Below are positions 17,894 through 24,566 of a stretch of DNA of 64,000 nt, in pieces. Under the pieces are notes generated by a model. That model was not told where the DNA came from. It saw nothing but the letters and a program-made list of their open reading frames with translations, and did not search any database. The DNA is from Curtobacterium aurantiacum (GTDB lineage: Bacteria > Actinomycetota > Actinomycetes > Actinomycetales > Microbacteriaceae): contig NZ_JAHEWN010000013.1 of the NCBI RefSeq assembly GCF_018598555.1, positions 1 to 64,000 of the forward strand. Direction: 5' to 3'. A program made the translations under genes and the position numbers. The first letter of the stretch is position 1. Each line of letters starts with the position of its first letter.

Positions 17894-18526
17894 TCAGCGG
17901 AGCAGACCGAGCTCCATCGCCCGGGTCACCGCACGGGTGCGGTCGTTCACGCCGAGCTTCTCGAAGACGTGGCCGAGGTGGGTCTTCACCGTGGCCTCGC
18001 TGAGGAACAGCGCGCGGCCGATCGCCGGGTTGCTGTTGCCCTGGGCGACGAGGCGCAGGACGTCGAGTTCGCGCGGGGTCAGCGACGGGCCGGCGGCGGC
18101 GGGGAGCGAGCCCGTCGCTCGGCGGACGAGCGCTGCGGCCGCGGAGGGCGCGAGCGCGGTCTCACCCCGTGCGGTCGCCCGGACGCCGGCGAGGATCTCG
18201 GACTCCGGGGCGGCCTTGAGCACGTAGCCGGTGGCGCCGGCCTCGATGGCGGCGAGGATCTGGTCGTCGGACTCGTACGTGGTCAGGATCAGGACGCGGA
18301 CGCCGGGGTCGGCGGCGAGGATCTGCGCCGTCGCCGCGTCGCCGTCGAGCACGGGCATCCGGAGGTCCATGAGCACGACGTCGGGGCGTTCGGCCAGTGC
18401 CACCGTCACCGCGGCGCGGCCGTCACTGGCCTGGCCGACGACCTCGACGTCGTCGGCGTCCTGCAGCAGGGCCACGATGCCCGACCGGACGATCGGGTGG
18501 TCGTCGGCGACCACGACGCGGATCAC
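17894..18526 (-). CDS. NarL/LuxR-type response regulator
   Basis: 210-aa two-component regulator. Receiver domain with acidic pair D8-D9, phospho-acceptor D54 in VVLMDLRMP, and conserved T/K positions; C-terminal LuxR-type HTH (about 145-205; LTPRELDVLRLVAQGNSNPAIGRALFLSEATVKTHLGHVFEKL). It starts with GTG overlapping the stop of the kinase gene (GTGA) and is the last gene of a four-gene operon. Probably controls that operon in response to the membrane signal sensed by the kinase. Confidence 0.92.
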   Translation of the reverse strand: MIRVVVADDHPIVRSGIVALLQDADDVEVVGQASDGRAAVTVALAERPDVVLMDLRMPVLDGDAATAQILAADPGVRVLILTTYESDDQILAAIEAGATGYVLKAAPESEILAGVRATARGETALAPSAAAALVRRATGSLPAAAGPSLTPRELDVLRLVAQGNSNPAIGRALFLSEATVKTHLGHVFEKLGVNDRTRAVTRAMELGLLR

Positions 18527-19755
18527 GGGGTCACCTCCGCCACTGGGTCACGGTCGACGGCCGGGAGGCCCGGCTCGGCTCCGGTGGGCAGGCTCGCGTC
18601 GACGACGGTGCCGCCGCCAGGGCTGCTCGTGATCGTGCAGGCACCGCCGGAGAGCGACAACCGTTCGTGGAGGCCCCGGAGACCGTGCCCGGCTGTCGGG
18701 ACGCCGGTGTCGAACCCGACGCCGTCGTCGGTCACACGGACGCCGACGTGTTCGGGCGCGTGCTGCAGGACGATGCGGACGGACCCGGCGTCGGCGTGCG
18801 CGCGGATGTTCGCGAGGGACTCCTGGACGACCCGCAGCAGCACGACCTGGGCATCGCGGTCGAGCGGGCCGTCGGTCGCGTCGACCGTCACGGGCGTGCC
18901 GGTCTCGCGGGTGTAGCGCTCGGCCAGGCGGTGCAGGGCCCCGGCGAGGCTGCCGCTCGTGGCACCGGCGACCCCGGCGGCGACGAGGGCGCGGGAGTCC
19001 TCGAGGGCGGCGCGCGCTGACTCCTCGAGGACCGCCAGCCGTTCGTCGAGCGCGGCACCGCGGTCGTTCGCCAGGTCCTTGCGGGCGCGTTCGGTGAGCA
19101 TGACGATGCCGGCGAGGTTCTGCGCGACGGTGTCGTGGATCTCGCGGGCCAGGCGCTCCCGTTCGCTCGCGACGCCCGCGCTGCGATGGGCGTCGGCGAG
19201 GGACTGCTGGGTGGCGCGGAGTTCGTCGAGGAGCTGGCGGCGCTCCTCGGACAGGCCGGCGACGCTCGAGATCCACACGCCCATCGCGCAGGCACCGATG
19301 ACGCTGATGCCCTCGATGAGCAGGGTGCTCACGAGGTCGTCCGGGCCGCCGGAGACCTGCAGGCCGATGCCGCTCGCGAGCCCGACCGCGACCGAGAGCA
19401 GGACGGCGGTTCGGATCCGTTCGGACTGTACCCAGACGAGCGGGAACGCGATGCACTGCACGAACGCGGTGCTCGGCACGACGGCGGGCAGCACCAGGGC
19501 GGCGACGAGGACCAGCGGCAGGAAGGCCGCGGCGGCACGGGGGCTGTCGTAGCCACGGTGGCCGAACACGGCGTAGGCGACGACGAGCACCACGACCGCG
19601 GTGTACGCGGGCCAGCGGTTCGACCACGGGGACCAGCCGAACACGGTGATCACGGCGGTGAGGAGCATCGTGCCCGCGAAGAAGACGTGCAACCACCGGT
19701 TGCGCATCCACGTCTCGCCGTTCATGTGCCCAGCATCCCATCCGCGGTGCACCAT
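18523..19755 (-). CDS. sensor histidine kinase, HisKA_3 family
   Basis: 410-aa membrane kinase. About six hydrophobic segments fill residues ~20-165, followed by a coiled linker, the dimerisation/phospho-acceptor helix with H207 in LAREIHDTVAQNL, and a HATPase_c domain with DDGVGFD and GHGLRGLHERL. I chose the ATG at 19755: it overlaps the permease stop as TGATG and has AAGGA 6 nt upstream. A second ATG at 19725 is possible but has a weak ribosome-binding site. The short ligand-binding loops suggest intramembrane sensing, as in DesK/LiaS-like kinases paired with ABC exporters. Confidence 0.9.
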   Translation of the reverse strand: MVHRGWDAGHMNGETWMRNRWLHVFFAGTMLLTAVITVFGWSPWSNRWPAYTAVVVLVVAYAVFGHRGYDSPRAAAAFLPLVLVAALVLPAVVPSTAFVQCIAFPLVWVQSERIRTAVLLSVAVGLASGIGLQVSGGPDDLVSTLLIEGISVIGACAMGVWISSVAGLSEERRQLLDELRATQQSLADAHRSAGVASERERLAREIHDTVAQNLAGIVMLTERARKDLANDRGAALDERLAVLEESARAALEDSRALVAAGVAGATSGSLAGALHRLAERYTRETGTPVTVDATDGPLDRDAQVVLLRVVQESLANIRAHADAGSVRIVLQHAPEHVGVRVTDDGVGFDTGVPTAGHGLRGLHERLSLSGGACTITSSPGGGTVVDASLPTGAEPGLPAVDRDPVAEVTP

Positions 19756-20552
19756 CAGGCGTCCTTGCGGTTCCACCGGAACGTCAGCAGGCAGGCCACC
19801 GTGCCCAGGACCAGCCACGCTGCCAACACGAGGGCTCCGAGGCCGAGGTGCCACGCGCCTCCCGGCTCACCCGACTCGAACGCACCGGGCAGGAAGACGG
19901 ACCGCATGCCGGACGCCATCCAGCGCAGGGGGAAGACGGACGCGACGTCCTGCAACCAGGTGGGGAGCTGCGTGAAGGGCAGGTAGACGCCGGAGATGAA
20001 CTGCAGCACCAGCACGATCGGGACGATGGTGGCGGTGGCGCGTCGGCCCTCGCGGGGGAGCGCCGAGACCGCGATGCCGAGGACGCAGCTGGTGGCGATG
20101 CCGAGGACCATCACCCCGGCGAAGACACCCCAGTTGCTCGCGTCGGTCGGCAGGTCGACGCCGAACACCAGGCTCGCGATCGCCAACAGCAGGGCCGTCT
20201 GCACGAGCGTGGTGACGAGGACCATGCCGATCTTGCCGACGAAGTAGGACAGGACCGGGAGCGGTGTGCCGCCGAGGCGCTTCAACGTGCCGTCGCTGCG
20301 CTCGGTGGCGATGTCGACGCCGAGGGACTGCGTGCCGGAGAGCAGGATGCCCGTCGCGACGAGTCCGGGCAGGTAGTAGGTGGCGTAGTCGACGCTGACG
20401 TCGGGGCCGGCCTGGATGTCGGCGGCGCCGGAGAACGCCACCGAGAACAGCGCCAGCATGATGATCGGGAACAGGAACGTGAAGAAGACCGCGTCGGGAG
20501 CGCGGAAGTAGGTGCGGATCTCGTACGAGATGCGGCTGGTCGCTGTCTTCAC
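19755..20552 (-). CDS. ABC-2 type transporter permease
   Basis: 265-aa membrane protein with a cytoplasmic N-terminus, six predicted helices and the ABC-2 hallmark region LPGLVATGILLSGTQSLGVDIATERSDGTLKRLGGTPL (quoted in outline; residues about 60-95), plus PFTQLPTWLQDVASVFPLRW near the C-terminus. Starts at a GTG overlapping the ATPase stop. With the ATPase it forms an exporter, typically of drugs, peptides or lipids. Confidence 0.9.
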   Translation of the reverse strand: MKTATSRISYEIRTYFRAPDAVFFTFLFPIIMLALFSVAFSGAADIQAGPDVSVDYATYYLPGLVATGILLSGTQSLGVDIATERSDGTLKRLGGTPLPVLSYFVGKIGMVLVTTLVQTALLLAIASLVFGVDLPTDASNWGVFAGVMVLGIATSCVLGIAVSALPREGRRATATIVPIVLVLQFISGVYLPFTQLPTWLQDVASVFPLRWMASGMRSVFLPGAFESGEPGGAWHLGLGALVLAAWLVLGTVACLLTFRWNRKDA

Positions 20553-21388
20553 TGCTGTCCCACCATGTCGAGGTAGACGCCCTCGAGGGACGGACGGATG
20601 ACTTCGAGGTCGTGCATGGGTGCGGTGCTGCTGCGGACGAGCGCTGTCGGGTCGGTCGTGCGCTCGTCGTGGTGTCCGCCGTCGTCGTCACGCCAGCGGA
20701 CCCGGGGCGTACGGGCCTCGGCACCGCCGATCTCGTCGATGGGTGCGAGGTCGAGGAGCTTCCCGTCGGCGATGACCGCGGCCCGGTCGGCGAGCTGGGC
20801 GGCTTCGTCGAGGTAGTGCGTGGTGAGCAGGATCGTCGTGCCCTCGTGCTGCACCTGGCGCAGGAGGTCCCAGAACTGTCGGCGGGCCTCGGGGTCGAAG
20901 CCCGTGGTCGGTTCGTCGAGGAACAGGACCTCGGGGCGGCCGATGATGCCGAGGGCGACGTCGACGCGTCGCCGCTGGCCACCCGACAGGCGGCTGATGC
21001 GGGTGTTGCGCTGCGTCTCGAGCCCCGTCGCGGTGAGGAGTTCCTCGGTGCTGCGGTGCTTCGGGTAGAGCGTCGCGAAGTGGTTCAGCTGCTCGGCGAC
21101 GGTGACGTTCGGGGACTCCGCGCTGGTCTGCAGGACGATGCCGATGCGTGCGTTGTGGCTGCGGCTCGTTCGTGCCGGATCGTGGCCGAGGACGCGGACC
21201 TCGCCGGCGGTGCGGGATCGGTACCCCTCGAGGATCTCGACCGTCGTGGACTTGCCGGCACCGTTCGGGCCGAGGAGCGCGAAGGTCTCGCCCCGTTCGA
21301 TCGTGAAGGAGACGTCGTCCACGGCACGTTTGCCGGTGGCGTACTGCTTGCCGAGGTGCTGGACCTCGATGGCGGGGGACTCGGGCAT
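20549..21388 (-). CDS. ABC transporter ATPase (exporter)
   Basis: 279 aa. Walker A GPNGAGKST, signature RLSGGQRRRVDVA, Walker B VLFLDEPTTGFDP and H-loop TTHYLDE are intact. The ~65-residue C-terminal extension is typical of CcmA/DrrA-type exporters. First gene of the ATPase-permease-kinase-regulator operon; every junction overlaps by 1-4 bp. ATG at 21388 is the only start that begins at the conserved ABC N-terminus (IEVQHLGKQYATGKRAVDDV); its ribosome-binding site is weak. Confidence 0.92.
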   Translation of the reverse strand: MPESPAIEVQHLGKQYATGKRAVDDVSFTIERGETFALLGPNGAGKSTTVEILEGYRSRTAGEVRVLGHDPARTSRSHNARIGIVLQTSAESPNVTVAEQLNHFATLYPKHRSTEELLTATGLETQRNTRISRLSGGQRRRVDVALGIIGRPEVLFLDEPTTGFDPEARRQFWDLLRQVQHEGTTILLTTHYLDEAAQLADRAAVIADGKLLDLAPIDEIGGAEARTPRVRWRDDDGGHHDERTTDPTALVRSSTAPMHDLEVIRPSLEGVYLDMVGQQ

Positions 21389-21498
21389 GGGTCCAGCTTC
21401 GCCGCCGGGTGGCCGTGGGGGATCGACCGGGGCGGTGGTGTCGGCATCGTCCGATCGGGGGATGGTGCCGGCGGGGGAGGTGGTTCGGTTTCCGGCCG

Positions 21499-21546
21499 TG
21501 ACGGTTCTGGTTCGCGATCGTCGGGGATCGTGAACCGAAACCGTCA
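21499..21546. repeat. 48-bp dispersed palindrome, copy 3
   Basis: Left arm TGACGGTTCTGGTTCGCGA and right arm TCGTGAACCGAAACCGTCA with a 10-nt loop. It lies upstream of the ABC ATPase gene in the divergent region, so this family is not confined to transcript ends. Confidence 0.92.
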
Positions 21547-21551
21547 CCGTC

Positions 21552-21690
21552 TCAGTACTGCGGCCGGATCCAGTTCGTCGGTTGCACGAAGCGGGCGCGG
21601 GGCAGGACCTCGTCCGGGTCGGCGGAGGGCGGCGAGCTCCTCGGCGATCACGGGACCGTCGGACCGGGTGAGGAGTTCGTCGAAACGCAC
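21552..21690 (-). pseudogene. short frameshifted ORF, unknown
   Basis: On the minus strand a GTG at 21690 opens a frame reading RFDELLTRSDGPVIAEELAA and then loses sense. A +1 shifted frame continues as ADPDEVLPRARFVQPTNWIRP to QY and a stop at 21552. The joined product would be ~46 aa. The coherent amino-acid style on both sides of the shift suggests a small gene broken by one indel; a sequencing error would give the same picture. Family unknown. Confidence 0.4.
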
Positions 21691-21759
21691 GGTGCCAGCA
21701 TGGCGCACCACGTGCCGTGGACCGCACCCCCTGACGGGCGGGAGGCGCGGGGCGGGGTG

Positions 21760-21782
21760 GTGCTGGGCCTCCAGGCCGTGGG
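21760..21782. repeat. GGGCCTCCAGGCC-core repeat
   Basis: Intergenic copy of a short GC-rich element with the core GGGCCTCCAGGCC (21765-21777). The rest of the 21389-21829 gap holds palindrome copy 3, the broken small ORF and the GGGAGG ribosome-binding site of the next gene. Confidence 0.55.
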
Positions 21783-21829
21783 GTGGCCGCGTCAGGTTGC
21801 GTCAAGCAACGTGCGCGTAGACCGGGAGG

Positions 21830-22762
21830 ATGCAGGTCGTCGGAGTCGAACAGTTCGGAGGGCCCGAGGCCCTCGCCGTCCACGAGGTGCCGGAGCCGCA
21901 CGCCGGTGCGGGGTCCGTGCGGATCCGGGTGCAGGCGTTCGCCGTGAACCCGACCGACACGGGGGTGCGTGCCGGGCAGCGGGACAGCTCGCAGGCCTCG
22001 CCGCCGTACGTGCCGGGGATGGACGCCGCCGGCGTCATCGACGAGGTCGGGCCCGACGTCACCGGATGGCAGGTCGGCGACGAGGCGATGGCGATGGCGC
22101 TGCCGCTCAGCGCCCACGGTGGCGCCTACGTGCAGGAGCTCGTCGCGCCGGTGGGGTCGTTCACGCGGATCCCTCGCGGGACGTCGATCGAGGCTGTGGC
22201 GACCGTGCCGATGAACGGGCTCACGGCGTTGCAGATCCTGTCGCACGCCTCGCTCGCGCCGGGGCAGACGGTCGCCGTGACCGGGGCCGCGGGGCTGCTC
22301 GGGAACTACGTGGTGCAGCTGGCGAAGGCCGCCGGGCTGACCGTGATCGCGGATGCTGCTCCGGCGGACGAAGCACTCGTCCGGTCGCTCGGGCCGGACC
22401 ACGTGGTGCCGCGAGGTGCTTCCTTCGCCTCCGCTGTCCGTGAACTCGTGCCGGACGGGGTCGATGCGCTTGCCGATGCTGCCGTGCAGCGCGACGAGGC
22501 CGTCGACGCCGTTCGCGACGGGGGAGTGTTCTTCGACGTGCGGGGGTGGCAGGGCAACGGTGCTCGTGGCATCGAGTTCGTGCAGGTGATGGTGTTCTCG
22601 GAGTACCGGTCGTTCGACAAGCTCGAGCAGCTGCGGCACGCGGTGGAGAGTGGGACGTTGACGCCGCGGGTGGCCGAGGTGCTGCCGGCTGCGCGGGCTG
22701 TGGAAGCGCATGAGCGGTTGGAGGCTGGGGGGACGCGGGGGCGGTTCGTGCTGACTTGGTGA
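21830..22762 (+). CDS. NADP-dependent oxidoreductase, MDR/quinone reductase type
   Basis: 310-aa zinc-independent medium-chain dehydrogenase/reductase. GroES-like N-terminal domain with PGMDAAGVIDEVGPDV, then a Rossmann fold with the nucleotide-binding stretch VTGAAGLLGNYVVQLAKAAG (about 150-170). The zinc-ligand cysteines of alcohol dehydrogenases are missing. It would reduce quinones or enones using NADPH. ATG follows GGGAGG by 3 nt. Monocistronic: a hairpin follows 20 bp downstream. Confidence 0.88.
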   Translation: MQVVGVEQFGGPEALAVHEVPEPHAGAGSVRIRVQAFAVNPTDTGVRAGQRDSSQASPPYVPGMDAAGVIDEVGPDVTGWQVGDEAMAMALPLSAHGGAYVQELVAPVGSFTRIPRGTSIEAVATVPMNGLTALQILSHASLAPGQTVAVTGAAGLLGNYVVQLAKAAGLTVIADAAPADEALVRSLGPDHVVPRGASFASAVRELVPDGVDALADAAVQRDEAVDAVRDGGVFFDVRGWQGNGARGIEFVQVMVFSEYRSFDKLEQLRHAVESGTLTPRVAEVLPAARAVEAHERLEAGGTRGRFVLTW

Positions 22763-22781
22763 GTTGATGACGTGGTGATGG

Positions 22782-22819
22782 ACGGGAGGCGCGGTGCCGG
22801 TTGGCATCACGTCTCCCGT
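22782..22819 (+). terminator. terminator hairpin after the MDR gene
   Basis: ACGGGAGGCGCGGTGCC pairs with GGCATCACGTCTCCCGT through G-U wobbles around a 4-nt loop, only 19 bp behind the stop. It resembles the perfect stem at 16201 and shares the GGACGGGAGGC start. Confidence 0.75.
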
Positions 22820-22853
22820 TGGTTGTGGGTGTTCGACGCGCGATGATGACCGT

Positions 22854-23057
22854 GTGACCCTGCACGAAGCGATGATCGAGGTACTCCGCGAGAACGGCGC
22901 GCCGATGACGAGCCGTGAGATCGCGGACATCATCAATGCTCGAGAGCTGCACCGACGGAAGGACGGCCGTGCGCTGCCCGCCGGGCAGGTGAGTGCACGA
23001 GCGCGGAACTACCACCAGCTCTTCCATCGAACCGCGAGCCACATCGCTGTGCGGTGA
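22854..23057 (+). CDS. HARE-HTH/winged-helix mini-protein
   Basis: 67 aa. The whole protein reads as one winged helix: LHEAMIEVLRENGAPMTSREIADIIN, then a basic turn (ELHRRKDGR), then the second helix and wing (SARARNYHQLFHRTASHIAV). This matches the pattern of HARE-HTH domains, which are common as DNA-recognition modules in restriction systems. Start could be the GTG at 22854 or the ATG at 22872; neither has a strong ribosome-binding site. It stands at the left edge of the defence island. Confidence 0.65.
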   Translation: MTLHEAMIEVLRENGAPMTSREIADIINARELHRRKDGRALPAGQVSARARNYHQLFHRTASHIAVR

Positions 23058-23162
23058 CGTGCGAATCGCCCGTGACCGTCAGCCCCATCGGTGACGGCCT
23101 GGGCGCGCCTGCCACTGCAATGGCCATGGCCCGCCGGCGCCTCAAGGGCGTTGTGTCCGATT

Positions 23163-24428
23163 TCAGCGAGCGTCGCCGGTGTCTCCGTCACCGGGCCTAC
23201 GACGGAGCTTGCTTGCCCAACCTCCGAGACGAGCGGACACAACCTCTGCAGCGTTGCCCGCCTGCTCCAGCGCGCTCCCTCCGAGTTTGCGCGCCACCTC
23301 GACGCCGTCGGCGCCACCTTCTACGATTCGGTCCCGGGCGTCCTCGGCCGCGTCGCCGAAAGCGGCACGCCATCGCTTTGACTCCAGCTCTGCGCGCGAA
23401 CCCTCGATGCCCATCCCGCCGTGGAACGCCATCACCTGGCCGGCTACAGCGTTCGTCGAACGAACGACTGTGCGGGAGTCGAGAGGATGCATCACCACCG
23501 AGACGTCTCCCACACGTGCTGCCGCGTCGATCCGACCCAGGAGCGTCTCCGTGCGCTGCGTGATGGCGGTGCGGCGTGACCGGCGGGTGTCGCGGAGTGA
23601 CTCCCGGTGGTGATCGAGGTCCTCCGGAGCGGTCAGCTGCACGTGATCGAGCTCGAGGATCGCGACGCCTTCCTGGAGCTTGAAGGACTGCGCCAGGACT
23701 GCCAGCCACTCATGCACGGTTCGCTCGGCGCTCTCCGTCACGTCGGCAAGTTCTCCGACCTTGGAAGTGCGTTCGAGCTTCTCCGCCAGGGCGTCGAGTT
23801 GCAGGAGCGCGTACGACTGCGCGCGAGCGATGGTGAACTCCGTCCCGTTCACCTTCGACCACGTCACCGCGTTCACGTGACCGACACGGTCGCGGACGCG
23901 CAAGGCATCGTTGATGATCAGCTCGACTCCGATGAGGTCGGCGACGGCGGCGTCCTTTTGCGCCCGGAGCACGTCGTCGAGCTTCGTGTCGATCTTCGCG
24001 AGGTAGTCGGTGATCTCGTCCATCGCCTGCTGCATGGCGAGCTGCGCCATGATGCCGGCGACCCCGGTGAGCATCGCGGGACTGGTGAGCATGGAGCTCA
24101 CCTTGGTGAACTCGAGGATGTTCTTGATCTTCCCGTTCTCGGTGACGATGGCGCGGCTCACGCCTGCACTCGACCCCTTCATGGCGGAGAACTTGTCGAG
24201 CGCTTTCGCGGACTCCTTCGTCAGCTTGACCCATCGGCCAGACCCCGCCGCGACCTGTGCGGCAGCGTTGGCTGCGCCGGACGCACCGCTGAGCGTCTGA
24301 CTCAGGCGGGGCAGATCGAACTGGCGCGAGGGCAGGTCGTTCGCTGAGAGGAAGCGCTCGATGGCCGTGTCTGATCCGAACAACGTCACACCGTCTTCGT
24401 CGCGCACCACGTCGATCTCGTCGGTCAT
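23163..24428 (-). CDS. unknown protein divergent from mcrBC
   Basis: 421 aa, family not recognised. N-terminal ~45 residues contain TLFGSDTAIERFL. Residues ~50-75 are Ala/Gly-rich. A hydrophobic stretch (SSMLTSPAMLTGVAGIMAQLAM, about 110-132, quoted in two parts here: SSMLTSPAML then TGVAGIMAQLAM) runs into a helical segment (DEITDYLAKIDTKLDDVL). Long helices with coiled-coil character follow to ~310, and the C-terminal ~70 residues are Arg/Gly-rich. No nuclease or NTPase motif seen. Transcribed divergently from the McrB gene across ~140 bp, which may mean shared regulation. It could be a membrane-active or structural partner; that is speculation. Confidence 0.7.
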   Translation of the reverse strand: MTDEIDVVRDEDGVTLFGSDTAIERFLSANDLPSRQFDLPRLSQTLSGASGAANAAAQVAAGSGRWVKLTKESAKALDKFSAMKGSSAGVSRAIVTENGKIKNILEFTKVSSMLTSPAMLTGVAGIMAQLAMQQAMDEITDYLAKIDTKLDDVLRAQKDAAVADLIGVELIINDALRVRDRVGHVNAVTWSKVNGTEFTIARAQSYALLQLDALAEKLERTSKVGELADVTESAERTVHEWLAVLAQSFKLQEGVAILELDHVQLTAPEDLDHHRESLRDTRRSRRTAITQRTETLLGRIDAAARVGDVSVVMHPLDSRTVVRSTNAVAGQVMAFHGGMGIEGSRAELESKRWRAAFGDAAEDARDRIVEGGADGVEVARKLGGSALEQAGNAAEVVSARLGGWASKLRRRPGDGDTGDAR

Positions 24429-24566
24429 GTGTGCTCCGTGTTCGTCGCAGGTCGGGTGAGCTGATCATAAGGGGTGACGAATGCTCTCGAAACGCCGTCG
24501 TGTCGAGTGCGACCGGCACAATGGCTTGCGAGCGGCACCGCAGCCGTGACGATGAGGGGAACAGCA

